Assembly (NCBI RefSeq): GCF_937888285.1
Contig: NZ_CALART010000015.1
Span: 62,001 to 126,000, forward strand
DNA length: 64,000 bases
Reading direction: 5' to 3'
Origin: an uncultured Aquimonas sp.
GTDB taxonomy: Bacteria; Pseudomonadota; Gammaproteobacteria; Xanthomonadales; Xanthomonadaceae
The position numbers and the translations under genes are program-made. Under the pieces are notes generated by a model that was not told the origin of the DNA, did no database searches, and saw nothing but the letters and a program-made list of their open reading frames with translations. This document shows positions 38,472 to 46,550 of this stretch, piece by piece (the stretch's first letter is position 1; each line of letters begins with the position of its first letter).

Positions 38472-40214
38472 ATGGCCCGCATTCCCGACAGCTTCATCGA
38501 CAGCCTGCTGGCGCGCACCGACATCGTCGAGCTGATCGATGCGCGCGTGAAGCTGAAGCGCGCCGGCCGCGAGTTCACCGCCTGCTGCCCCTTCCACGAC
38601 GAGCGCACGCCCTCGTTCTACGTCAGCCCGACCAAGCAGTTCTACCACTGCTTCGGCTGCGGGGCGCACGGCACGGCGATCAAGTTCCTGATGGAGTACG
38701 ACCGCCTGGAGTTCCTCGACGCGGTCGAGGATCTGGCCAAGCGCGCCGGCATGGAGGTGCCGCGCGAGAACAAGCCGGCGCGCGGTCGCGAAGACGACTT
38801 CGGTCCGCTGTATGCGAGCACCGCTGCGGCCAGCACCTTCTTCCAGACGCAGCTGAAATCCGCGGCCCACGCCCGCGCCTACCTGCAGAAGCGTGGCGTC
38901 GACGCCGCCACCCAGGCGCGCTTCGAACTGGGCTACGCGCCAGCCGGCTGGGACGCCCTGCTGTCGGCGCTGGGCCGCGACGAGGCGCAACGCGCCCTGC
39001 TCGACAAGGTCGGCCTGCTGTCGAAAAACGACGCCGGCCGCACCTATGACAAGTTCCGTGATCGGCTGATCTTCCCGATCCACGACCGTCGCGGCCGGGT
39101 CATCGCCTTCGGCGGCCGCGTGCTGTCGGCGGACGATAGCCCCAAGTACCTGAACTCGCCGGAGACACCGCTGTTCCGCAAGGGCCGCGAGCTGTACGGC
39201 CTGTGGCAGGTGCGGCAGACCCACTCGCGCATCCCGCGGCTGATCGTGGTCGAGGGCTACATGGACGTGGTCAGCCTGTTCCAGTTCGGGGTGACGCAGG
39301 CGGTCGCGACGCTCGGCACGGCGACCACGCCCGACCACGCCGAGCTGCTGTTCCGCAACTCCGGCGACGTCTACTTCTGCTTCGATGGCGACCGCGCCGG
39401 CCGTGCGGCGGCGTGGAAGGCGCTGGAGTCGACGCTGCCGCGACTGAAGGACGGACGCCAGGCCTGGTTCCTGTTCCTGCCCGAGGGCGAGGACCCCGAC
39501 ACCGTGGTCCGCAGCGAAGGGGCGGAGGGCTTCGACCGCCGGCTGCAGCAGGCCATGCCGCTGTCGGAGTTCTTCTTCAACGAACTCGGTCGCGACATCC
39601 AGATGGACAGCCTCGATGGCCGCGCGCGGCTGGTCGAGCGCGCGCGACCGATGATCGAGCAGATGCCCGACGGCGCCTTCCGCGACCTGATGCGGCAGAA
39701 GCTGGCCGAGTTGACCGGGCTGGCCGCGCGCGTCGAAGTGGCGCGCCCGAAGCCGGCCGCAGCGGCGCCGCGCCCGCGCAATGCGCGACGCTCACTCGTG
39801 CGCATCGCGATCGAACTGCTGCTGCAGCAGCCGGCGCTGGCGCAGCGCGTCGAGCCGCCGTACGTGTTCGCGTACCTGGACCAGCCCGGCGTGCCGCTGC
39901 TGCTGGATCTGCTGGAGCGCTGCCGTGTGCGCCCGGACATCACCACGGGCTCGCTGCTGGAAAGCTACAGCGACAGCGAGGACCTGCCCTCACTGACGCG
40001 ACTGGCGGTCGCCGAGATGATCGCCCCGCCGGAAGGCTGGGCCGCGGACTTCGATGGCGCGATCCGCGGCCTGGAGCTGATGGCGCTCGAGCAGCGCGAA
40101 CGTGACCTGCAGGCGCGTGCACGCGAAATCGGGCTGGCCAACCTGAGTCGTGAGGAGAAGGACGAACTGCGTTTGTTGCCGCAGCTGAAGGCGGAGCGAC
40201 GCGGCGGACACTGA
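38472..40214 (+). CDS. dnaG: DNA primase DnaG
   Basis: DnaG lays RNA primers at the replication fork. The 580-residue product has the N-terminal zinc finger (CCPFHDERTPSFYVSPTKQFYHCFGCG), the primase core (YLQKRGVDAATQARFELGYAP), the TOPRIM motifs (VVEGYMDVV, DGDRAGRAAA) and a C-terminal DnaB-binding region. rpsU and rpoD, its usual neighbours in gammaproteobacteria, are absent on both sides. Confidence 0.97.
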   Translation: MARIPDSFIDSLLARTDIVELIDARVKLKRAGREFTACCPFHDERTPSFYVSPTKQFYHCFGCGAHGTAIKFLMEYDRLEFLDAVEDLAKRAGMEVPRENKPARGREDDFGPLYASTAAASTFFQTQLKSAAHARAYLQKRGVDAATQARFELGYAPAGWDALLSALGRDEAQRALLDKVGLLSKNDAGRTYDKFRDRLIFPIHDRRGRVIAFGGRVLSADDSPKYLNSPETPLFRKGRELYGLWQVRQTHSRIPRLIVVEGYMDVVSLFQFGVTQAVATLGTATTPDHAELLFRNSGDVYFCFDGDRAGRAAAWKALESTLPRLKDGRQAWFLFLPEGEDPDTVVRSEGAEGFDRRLQQAMPLSEFFFNELGRDIQMDSLDGRARLVERARPMIEQMPDGAFRDLMRQKLAELTGLAARVEVARPKPAAAAPRPRNARRSLVRIAIELLLQQPALAQRVEPPYVFAYLDQPGVPLLLDLLERCRVRPDITTGSLLESYSDSEDLPSLTRLAVAEMIAPPEGWAADFDGAIRGLELMALEQRERDLQARAREIGLANLSREEKDELRLLPQLKAERRGGH

Positions 40215-40308
40215 CTCGCCAAGCCTCCGGCCCAAGCAGCATTCGATTGCATCTGGCCTCGCCCTCGCAGGTGGCCGCACCAAGGCCTCATGCGGCTGGT
40301 GGAGGTGC

Positions 40309-41277
40309 TCAGCCGAAGTGCTCGTAGCCGCAGCGCTCGGCCCGGTACGCGAATGCATGCCCGCCGCGCTCGAAGCGCAGCCCCTGCGTCGACTCGATGC
40401 GTCCGATGCGGGTGAGCTCGCCGCGCGCGAACTCAGGCAGCGCTTCGATGTCCGCTGTCTCGCCGCAGACCAGCAGCTCGTAGTCGTCGCCGCCGGCAAG
40501 CTGCAGCGGCCAGCGCTGCTCCGCGTCGGGCCGCAGCGCACGCAAGGCCGAAGAGACGGGCAAGGCATCGAGGTCGAGCACGGCGCCGACAGCGCTCGCC
40601 CTGAGCACATGGCCGAGGTCCGCCAGCAGCCCATCGCTGATGTCGATGCAGGCGTGTGCGGTGCCCGCCAGCGCCTGGCCCAGTTCGACCCGCGGCGTCG
40701 GCCGGTCAAGACGCGTGCGCAGGGCTCGCGCGACCTGCGGATCGCTGCATTCGATCCGTTGCTGGACGATCGCGAGCCCCGCGGCGGCATCGCCGGTGCT
40801 GCCGCTGAGGTAGATCGCATCCCCCACCCGCGCGCCGTCGCGTCGCAGGGCGCGCGTGGGCGCGACGCTGCCGATCGCCTGCACGGACAGGCTCAGGGGC
40901 CCGCGCGTGGTGTCACCGCCGACCAGGGCGACCGAGTGCTGTTCGGCGAGGCTGAGCAGGCCGTCGATCAGGGGATCGACGAAGGCCGGATCGGAACTGG
41001 GCAGGCTGAGCGCCAGCGTCGCCCAGCGCGGCGTGGCTCCCATCGCGGCGAGATCACTCAGGTTCACTGCCAGCGCCTTCCAGCCGATGTCGAAGGGCGC
41101 GGTGCCGTCCGGGAAGTGCACGCCGACGTTCAGCGTATCGACGCAGACGCAGAGCGCCTCACCTGCGGGCGGCGTCGCCAGCAGGGCGGCGTCGTCACCG
41201 ATGCCCAGCAGCACGTCGGCGCGACCACGGCTGCGCGCGGCGATGCGCGCGATCAGGTCGAATTCGCCGGCGCCCAC
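40309..41277 (-). CDS. thiL: Thiamine-monophosphate kinase ThiL
   Basis: ThiL converts thiamine monophosphate to the diphosphate cofactor. The 322-residue product has the PurM-like fold markers: GEFDLIARI, LGIGDDAALL, DIGWKALAVNLSDLAAMGATP, GGDTTRGPLSLSVQAIG and CIDISDGLLADLGH. It is the last gene of the glyA-to-thiL run, 14 bp after nusB, and converges on dnaG. Confidence 0.96.
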   Translation of the reverse strand: MGAGEFDLIARIAARSRGRADVLLGIGDDAALLATPPAGEALCVCVDTLNVGVHFPDGTAPFDIGWKALAVNLSDLAAMGATPRWATLALSLPSSDPAFVDPLIDGLLSLAEQHSVALVGGDTTRGPLSLSVQAIGSVAPTRALRRDGARVGDAIYLSGSTGDAAAGLAIVQQRIECSDPQVARALRTRLDRPTPRVELGQALAGTAHACIDISDGLLADLGHVLRASAVGAVLDLDALPVSSALRALRPDAEQRWPLQLAGGDDYELLVCGETADIEALPEFARGELTRIGRIESTQGLRFERGGHAFAYRAERCGYEHFG

Positions 41278-41291
41278 GGCGCTGCGCGCGC

Positions 41292-41756
41292 TCAGCCGCG
41301 ACGCGTGCCGCCGCGGGCCTCGGCCGCGCGCCAGCTCTGCGCGCCGCGGTCGAGCACGCCGTTGATGTAGGTGTGGCCGTGCTCCGAGCCGAAGCGCTTG
41401 GCGATCTCGATGGCCTCGTTGATGATCACCCGATAGGGCACGTCGAGCCGATGCAGCAGCTCGTAGACGGCCAGACGCAGCACCCCGCGCTCGATCGGAT
41501 CGACCTGCTCCAGCGGGCGGTCGATGTAGGGCGCGAGCGCCTCGTCGACCTGGGCCTTGTGCGCTTCCAGGCCGCGCAGCAGGTCCTCGAAATACTCGAG
41601 GTCGGCGATTTCCATGTCCTGCTCGTCGCGGAACTGCTCCAGCACCTTGTTCATGGTGGAGCCGGACAGCTGCCAGGCGTAGACCGCCTGCAGGGCGCGG
41701 CGGCGCGCGCGCGAACGGGCGCTGGGATCGATGCCATCGGGACGTGCGTGCTTCAT
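41292..41756 (-). CDS. nusB: Transcription antitermination factor NusB
   Basis: NusB joins NusE at boxA to promote rRNA antitermination. The 154-residue, all-helical product has ARRRALQAVYAWQLSG, LLRGLEAHKAQVDEALAPYIDRPLEQVDPIERGVLRLAVYELL and YRVIINEAIEIAKRFGSEHGHTYINGVLD, the family core. The ribH-nusB-thiL order is conserved. Confidence 0.97.
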   Translation of the reverse strand: MKHARPDGIDPSARSRARRRALQAVYAWQLSGSTMNKVLEQFRDEQDMEIADLEYFEDLLRGLEAHKAQVDEALAPYIDRPLEQVDPIERGVLRLAVYELLHRLDVPYRVIINEAIEIAKRFGSEHGHTYINGVLDRGAQSWRAAEARGGTRRG

Positions 41757-41826
41757 GTTCGGCTCCGCGGGCGGGGTGCGTGGCCCTGCCCTGTTCGTGG
41801 GACCGCTGGCGAACCAGCGTGTCGGA

Positions 41827-42306
41827 TCAGTCGTCCTGGCCGCGCAGGGCGGCGATCAGGCTGGCCATTTCCAGGGCGGCCAGGGCTGCTTCCTCGCCCT
41901 TGTTGCCGTGGCTGCCGCCGGCGCGCTTCTCGGCGTCTTCCAGCTGTTCGACGGCGAGCACGCCGTTGGCGACCGGGATGCCGGAATCCAGCGCCACCCG
42001 GGCCAGACCTTCGGCGCACAGATCGGCCACGTGCTCGTAGTGGCGGGTGTCGCCGCGGACCACGCAGCCCAGTGCGATCAAGGCCGCATGCCGGCCGGCC
42101 AGAGCCAACTCGCGCGCTGCCAGCGGCAGCTCCCAGGCGCCGGGCACACGAATCACATCGACATCAGCCGCGTCGACGCCGTTGCCAATGAGCGCGCGCC
42201 GCGCGCCGTCGACCAGGACATCGGTGATGCGCGGGTTCCAGCGGCTGGCCAACACCGCGAACCGCGCGCCCGGCACCACCCGCAGGTCGCCTTCGTAATG
42301 CGCCAT
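41827..42306 (-). CDS. ribH: 6,7-dimethyl-8-ribityllumazine synthase RibH
   Basis: RibH condenses the ribitylamino-uracil with dihydroxybutanone phosphate, the penultimate riboflavin step. The 159-residue product shows ARFAVLASRWN, VPGAWELPLAARELA, ALGCVVRGDTRHYEHVAD and GVLAVEQLEDAEKRAGG, covering the active-site His and phosphate-binding residues. It lies between ribB and nusB. Confidence 0.97.
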   Translation of the reverse strand: MAHYEGDLRVVPGARFAVLASRWNPRITDVLVDGARRALIGNGVDAADVDVIRVPGAWELPLAARELALAGRHAALIALGCVVRGDTRHYEHVADLCAEGLARVALDSGIPVANGVLAVEQLEDAEKRAGGSHGNKGEEAALAALEMASLIAALRGQDD

Positions 42307-42349
42307 GGGTCAGGAATTCTCTTGAGGGGGCGGGAGTTTAGCTGCTTTG

Positions 42350-42497
42350 GGCCGGGAATCGGGAATCGGGAATGGGGAATCGCTGAAAGCCCGCACGCGG
42401 CCAAGCTTCCCTGGCAGTCTCCAGGGGAGCGCGCCGCCAGGATTCTCGCCCCACGCCGCTGTGGCGATTCCCGATTCCCGATTCCCGATTCCCGGCC
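42350..42497. repeat. Inverted pair of GGGAATC heptad arrays (ribB-ribH gap)
   Basis: Two 34-bp arms (42350-42383 and 42464-42497), complementary at 33 of 34 positions, are separated by 80 bp. Each holds four GGG/GGGG runs in GGCC(GGGAATC)n format. The right arm ends exactly at the ribB stop codon. The pair could form a long cruciform or mRNA hairpin, or G-quadruplexes. Confidence 0.85.
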
Positions 42498-43604
42498 TCA
42501 GACATACCCCACCACCTCAAGCCCGAACCCACCCAGACCCACCTGCCGGCGGGGGGTGCCGAGCACGCGCAGCTTGCCGGCGCCGAGGTCCGCGAGGATC
42601 TGCGAGCCGGCGCCGTTGCGGCGCCACTGGCCGGCGCGGGCACCGGCGGGACCGGCATCGCCGTGGCCAGGCTGCGGGGTGTCGCCGGTGATCCGGGCCA
42701 GCATCTGCTCGGTCGACTGCGGCTCGGTCAGCACCACCAGCACCCCCTGACCTTCACGGTCGATCGCCTGCAGCGCGTCGATCGCGGCAACGCCGAAATC
42801 CGGGCGCTGCCAGTGCAGCACGTCGGCCAGCGGGTTCTTGACGTGGACGCGCACCAGGGTCGGCGTGTCGGCATGGATCTCACCGCGCACCAGCGCGAAG
42901 TGCAGTTCGTGACTGAGCCGGTCGCGGTAGGTGTGCAGGGTGAAGGCGCCGAAGCGCGTTGGAATCTCGCGGCTGTCGATGCGCTCGACGGTGTGCTCGT
43001 TGGCCAGCCGGTAAGCGACCAGATCCTCGATCGAGCCCATCTTGAGACCGTGCTCACGGGCGAAGATCTCAAGGTCCGGCCGCCGCGCCATGCTGCCGTC
43101 CGGGTTCAGGATCTCGACCAGCACGCCAGCCGGCTCCAGGCCGGCCAGGCGCGGCAGGTCGGAGGCGGCTTCGGTGTGGCCGGTGCGTGCCAGCACGCCG
43201 CCCGGCTGGGCGGTGAGCGGAAAGATGTGCCCCGGCTGGCGCAGGTCGGCGGCGCGCGCATCGGGCTTCACGGCGGTACGAATCGTGTGGGCGCGGTCGT
43301 AGGCCGAGATGCCGGTGGTCACGCCCTCGGCCGCCTCGATCGAGACCGTGAAGTTGGTGCGGTAGGGCGAGTTGTTGTCGACCACCATCGGCGGCAGCGA
43401 CAGCTGCTGGCAGCGCTCGCGGGTCAGTGAGAGGCAGACCAGGCCGCGCGCATGGGTGACCATGAAGTTGATGTCCTGCGGCCGCACCAGCTCGGCCGCC
43501 ATGATCAGGTCGCCCTCGTTCTCGCGGTCCTCGTCATCGACGATGACGACCATGCGACCGGCGCGGATTTCTTGGAGGAGTTCGGGGATGGGGGAGAAGG
43601 GCAT
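42498..43604 (-). CDS. ribB: 3,4-dihydroxy-2-butanone 4-phosphate synthase with degenerate RibA domain (RibBX type)
   Basis: The 368-residue protein begins with an intact RibB domain (1-205; DDEDRENEGDLIMAAE, THARGLVCLSL, YDRAHTI, HIFPLTAQPGGVLARTGHTEAASDL), which makes DHBP from ribulose 5-phosphate. The C-terminal half (about 210-368) is RibA-shaped (RFGAFTLHTYRDRL, SQILADLGAGKLRVLGTP) but lacks the CxxxxxxxxxCxC zinc ligands and the GRGIGL motif, so GTP cyclohydrolase II activity is unlikely. This matches the RibBX variant known in Proteobacteria. The ATG at 43604 excludes a repeat-encoded upstream extension. Confidence 0.93.
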   Translation of the reverse strand: MPFSPIPELLQEIRAGRMVVIVDDEDRENEGDLIMAAELVRPQDINFMVTHARGLVCLSLTRERCQQLSLPPMVVDNNSPYRTNFTVSIEAAEGVTTGISAYDRAHTIRTAVKPDARAADLRQPGHIFPLTAQPGGVLARTGHTEAASDLPRLAGLEPAGVLVEILNPDGSMARRPDLEIFAREHGLKMGSIEDLVAYRLANEHTVERIDSREIPTRFGAFTLHTYRDRLSHELHFALVRGEIHADTPTLVRVHVKNPLADVLHWQRPDFGVAAIDALQAIDREGQGVLVVLTEPQSTEQMLARITGDTPQPGHGDAGPAGARAGQWRRNGAGSQILADLGAGKLRVLGTPRRQVGLGGFGLEVVGYV

Positions 43605-43612
43605 TTGGCTGT

Positions 43613-43645
43613 GGCCGAGATTCGTGATTCGAGATTTGGGATTCG
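43613..43645 (+). repeat. Degenerate GGGATTC heptad array between ribE and ribB
   Basis: GGCCGAGATTCGTGATTCGA and following bases are a decayed heptad array in the 122-bp ribE-ribB gap, just upstream of the ribB ATG. Only one GGG run remains, so it should not form a quadruplex. Nothing resembling an FMN riboswitch is seen in this gap. Confidence 0.6.
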
Positions 43646-43726
43646 TTAGGAACAGCTTGAGGCACGCCCGATGTCGAGCATCGATCCGAGGCAATGAACC
43701 AAAGACGTCAGGCGCCGGACTTTCGT

Positions 43727-44389
43727 TCAGTCGGAGCCCCCGGCTTCTGACGAATCCCGAATCCCGAATCCCGAATCCCGACTCCCGAATCCCGAATCCC
43801 GAGCGGCGACCAGCCGCTCAAGATACCTCGCCACCAGGTCCACCTCGATATTCACCCGCGCGCCAGCGCCGAGCGCACCGAAGTTGGTGTGGGCGACGGT
43901 GTGGGGCACGAGATTGACCTCGAACTCGGCGCCTTCGACGGTGTTGACCGTGAGGCTGGTGCCTTCGATGCAGACCGAGCCCTTTTCGGCGATGTAGCGG
44001 GCGAGCGTCGCCGGCACGCGGAAACGCCATCGCTGCGAGCGCGCGTCATCGGTGACGGACACGACTTCGCCGACGCCGTCGACGTGGCCCGAGACCATGT
44101 GCCCGCCGAAGCGGCCGTCGGCGCGCATGGCGCGCTCGAGGTTGACCGCCGAACCGGGCACGAGGCCGCCGAGCGTGGTGCGCGAGAGCGTCTCGTTGGA
44201 GACGTCCGCCGCGAAGCTCGCAGCATCGAAGGCGATCACGGTCAGGCAGACGCCGCTGACCGCGATGCTTTCGCCCAGCACCACGTCATGCATGGCGAGC
44301 GTGCCGGTGTCGATGTGCAGGCGCACGTCGCCGCCTACAGGCTCCAGCGCGCGGATGCGGCCGACGGATTCGATGATTCCAGTGAACAT
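43727..44389 (-). CDS. ribE: Riboflavin synthase alpha chain RibE
   Basis: RibE dismutates two lumazines to riboflavin. The 220-residue product has the two homologous barrel halves, starting MFTGIIESVGRI (family hallmark) and with GVCLTV, MVSGHVDGVGEV and GTSLTVNTVEG. Ordinary homology ends near residue 193 (VARYLERLVAA). The last ~27 residues, RDSGFGSRDSGFGIRDSSEA..., are encoded by a GGGATTC heptad array (43751-43803), and the stop lies just beyond it. Confidence 0.96.
   Translation of the reverse strand: MFTGIIESVGRIRALEPVGGDVRLHIDTGTLAMHDVVLGESIAVSGVCLTVIAFDAASFAADVSNETLSRTTLGGLVPGSAVNLERAMRADGRFGGHMVSGHVDGVGEVVSVTDDARSQRWRFRVPATLARYIAEKGSVCIEGTSLTVNTVEGAEFEVNLVPHTVAHTNFGALGAGARVNIEVDLVARYLERLVAARDSGFGSRDSGFGIRDSSEAGGSD
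43751..43803 (-). repeat. GGGATTC heptad array inside the ribE 3' end
   Basis: Seven GGG runs spaced by ATTC or AGTC on the minus strand, which is the coding strand of ribE. Because the unit is 7 bp, the encoded peptide repeats every seven residues (RDSGFGI). Confidence 0.85.
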
Positions 44390-44424
44390 GGTTGGGAGCC
44401 GGGATTGGGGATTGGGGTGAGGAG

Positions 44425-44487
44425 GCTCGCTGGCGCGGCACTGCCACGCCAGCCGACGAGCGCCCGAGCGCCATGCGCGAGGGCCGG
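44425..44487 (-). repeat. Diverged copy of the 67-bp hairpin repeat
   Basis: On the minus strand this 63-bp stretch shares the frame CGGCCCTCGCGCA...GCGCTC.GGCG.TCG...GCAGTGCCGCG...CGAGCC with the tandem pair at 52766-52910. It keeps an internal stem around GGCAGTGCC. A third member shows this is a dispersed family. Confidence 0.7.
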
Positions 44488-44550
44488 GGAAGCGGCATCA
44501 ATTTAGGAACACTTCGATCCTTCGAAGCGCATGCTGCCGATCAACGCGAC

Positions 44551-44683
44551 CCGCATAGGGTGGGCCCTGGCCCACCGGCGCTCAACGCTCGCTTCGGTCC
44601 ATGCTGCACTGACACGGCACGCTCGGGAATCGAGCCCGTCGCGCAATTCAATGCCATGGTGGGCCAGGGCCCACCCTATGCGG
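44551..44683. mobile_element. MITE-like element with perfect 26-bp terminal inverted repeats
   Basis: The arms at 44551-44576 and 44658-44683 are exact inverse complements over 26 bp, beginning CCGCATAGGGTGGGCCCTGG. The 81-bp centre has no open frame of note. No target-site duplication is visible. It sits between ribD and ribE. The structure suits a non-autonomous element moved in trans; no transposase gene is in the window. Confidence 0.7.
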
Positions 44684-44692
44684 TTAGCAGGG

Positions 44693-45751
44693 TCACACGG
44701 GCCGCAGGCGCAGGCGCTGGTCGACGCCGACCTGCCGGCGCTCGATCAGCCGCCAGCGGGCGTGCTGATCAAGGCGCTGCAGGCCCAGCGTGTCCAGCAT
44801 CGGCCGCGCGTCGCCGCCAAGCAGCATCGGCGCCTGGTAGAGCAGCAGCTCATCGACGAAACCTCCGCGCAGCAGCGCGCCAGCAAGCCTCGGACCGCAT
44901 TCCGCCAGCAACTCATTGACCCCGCGCCGCGCGAGCTCCGCAAGCACCGCATCGAGATCAAGCCCGTGTTCGCCTTCGGCCACGCCGAGGTGCTGCACCC
45001 AAGGGCCAAAGTCTGCGGGCGCGTCGATGCGGTCGGCGTGAAACACCAGGGTCGGTGCGGCGCCATCCGCCAGCAGGTTGGCCGAGCGCGGCAGGCGCAG
45101 CTCGCGATCCAGCAGCACGCGCAGCGGCGGCACGCATTCGGTGTCGGCGAGGCGGACGGTGAGCTTCGGATCATCCGCCAGCGCGGTACCGCTGCCGGTG
45201 AGGATGGCCGAAGACCGCGCGCGCCAGCGCTGCACGTCGGCGCGCGCAGCCTCGCCGGTGATCCACTTCGACGCACCCGAGGCCAGCGCGATGCGCCCGT
45301 CCAGGCTGGCCGCGAGCTTGAGCCGCAGGAAGGGTCGCCCGATCTCGATCCGGCTGAAGAAGCCGATGTTCAACTCGCGCGCGTCCTCGCGCATCAGGCC
45401 GGAGACGATCTCGATGCCGGCCGCACGCATGCGCTCCACCGCCCCGCCCTCCCGCTGGAAGGCGTCTTCGCAGGCGATCACCACCCGCGCCACGCCGGCG
45501 GCGATCAGCGCATCCGCGCAGGGGGGCGTGCGCCCGTGCAGGCCGCAGGGCTCCAGCGTGACGTAAGCGGTGGCGCCGCGCGCCGACTCGCCGGCCGCGC
45601 GCAGCGCATGTACCTCCGCATGCGGACCGCCGGCGCGGACATGCCAGCCCTCGCCCAGCACCTCATCGCCGCGCGCGATCACGCAGCCCACCCGCGGATT
45701 CGGCTGGGTGGTGAACAGCCCGCGCGCGGCCAGACGCAGGGCCCGGGCCAT
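44693..45751 (-). CDS. ribD: Bifunctional deaminase/reductase RibD
   Basis: RibD performs the second and third riboflavin steps. The 352-residue product has the deaminase domain (MARALRLAARGLFTTQPNPRVGC, zinc ligands in HAEVHAL and EPCGLHGRTPPC) and the reductase domain (LKLAASLDGRIALASGASKWITG, VLLDRELRLP, ELLAECGPRLAGALL, LGGDARPML). ATG 45751 fits the family start. Upstream in-frame ATG/GTG codons (to 45925) would add a tail translated from a G-rich repeat and are unlikely. Confidence 0.94.
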   Translation of the reverse strand: MARALRLAARGLFTTQPNPRVGCVIARGDEVLGEGWHVRAGGPHAEVHALRAAGESARGATAYVTLEPCGLHGRTPPCADALIAAGVARVVIACEDAFQREGGAVERMRAAGIEIVSGLMREDARELNIGFFSRIEIGRPFLRLKLAASLDGRIALASGASKWITGEAARADVQRWRARSSAILTGSGTALADDPKLTVRLADTECVPPLRVLLDRELRLPRSANLLADGAAPTLVFHADRIDAPADFGPWVQHLGVAEGEHGLDLDAVLAELARRGVNELLAECGPRLAGALLRGGFVDELLLYQAPMLLGGDARPMLDTLGLQRLDQHARWRLIERRQVGVDQRLRLRPV

Positions 45752-45777
45752 GTGGGCGTGGTCGGTGGCTGAGAAGC

Positions 45778-45806
45778 GGGGATTGGGGAGTGGGGGTTGG
45801 GGATTC
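45778..45806 (+). repeat. GGGGATT-type heptad array upstream of ribD
   Basis: GGGG/GGGGG runs spaced by ATT, AGT and TT lie 27 bp upstream of the ribD ATG in the 244-bp gap to the GNAT gene. Four G-runs of four or more bases make a G-quadruplex possible. Confidence 0.6.
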
Positions 45807-45995
45807 ACAGCCGGTGAGCCTGAAGTCGTCTGGAAGACGAAGTGTCTGCGCGGGTAGAGGCCTGCGTCGTTGCGGGGTCGGGACGGTCCGGGCGCGAGCT
45901 GACTCAGAGTGGAGATCCGCGCCACCCAACAACTTCGGGCATGCCGGGTGTGGACGCGTCATCCATGCGCCGCGGGTCTCTCAGCACGCTTCGGA

Positions 45996-46550
45996 TCAGG
46001 GTTCCGCGCCCTCGGCGGGCAGCTCGGGCTCCGGCGCATTGGGATGGGTGCGCGTGCGCATCAGGATCGCCGGCCCGACCGGCAGGCGCACCACGCCGAC
46101 GCGCTCCCAGCCGTGGCGCTCGTAGTACGGCGCCTGGTCGCGGGTCCACAGGTGCAGGTAGGCGTGGCCCATGTCGAAGGCTTCGCTGCTGGCGCGCTGC
46201 ATCAGGGCGCGACCGATGCCGCGCCCGCGCAGATCCGGGCGCACGAAGAAATTGGCGAGCCAGGGGGCGTGCTCGGCGCCACCGGGCGGATCCTCCACCA
46301 GCAGGCTGACCGAGCCCAGGGCCTCGCCCTCCTCGCTGATCGCGACCAGGGTGCAGGGCAGATCGTGCAGACGGTGGGTGGCGAGTTCGGCCGCGGCGGC
46401 GGCAACGCTCCAGTTCGGCACGTAGTGGCGGAAGGCGTCGTAGTGCCAGGCCGCAAGCGTGGGCACCAGGTCACGGTGCGCCGACAGCCAGGTGATGCGG
46501 TAGTCGGGCGTCGGCGCCGCCGGCTGCGGTGAATCGGGCGACTCGCTCAT
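45996..46550 (-). CDS. GNAT family N-acetyltransferase
   Basis: The 184-residue protein has the GNAT core: VAISEEGEALGSVSLL, the acetyl-CoA loop VRPDLRGRGIGRALMQRA (Q/RxxGxG/A type), and a C-terminal YYERHGWERVG strand. The substrate is unknown. The ATG at 46550 overlaps the nrdR stop (ATGA). Its position between nrdR and ribD recurs in xanthomonad-like genomes (recalled), but the link to riboflavin synthesis is unclear. Confidence 0.88.
   Translation of the reverse strand: MSESPDSPQPAAPTPDYRITWLSAHRDLVPTLAAWHYDAFRHYVPNWSVAAAAAELATHRLHDLPCTLVAISEEGEALGSVSLLVEDPPGGAEHAPWLANFFVRPDLRGRGIGRALMQRASSEAFDMGHAYLHLWTRDQAPYYERHGWERVGVVRLPVGPAILMRTRTHPNAPEPELPAEGAEP

Larger units (their letters stand above)
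44390..44692. other. Repeat-filled gap between ribD and ribE
   Basis: This 303-bp gap has no gene. From left to right it holds a short GGGGATT array (44397-44418), a minus-strand copy of the 67-bp hairpin repeat (44425-44487) and a MITE-like element (44551-44683). Confidence 0.8.

Noticed and set aside
43605..43694. Longer RibB start
   Set aside because: The extra 30 residues include repeat-encoded TNPKSRITN-like sequence absent from the family; ATG 43604 begins the homologous region.
43605..43726. FMN riboswitch upstream of ribB
   Set aside because: The gap is only about 120 bp and is filled with a degenerate heptad array; none of the conserved RFN-element segments is recognisable.
45752..45925. 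Longer RibD start
   Set aside because: The extra residues (NPQPPLPNPRF and others) are translated from a G-rich repeat, and the family starts near the ATG at 45751.
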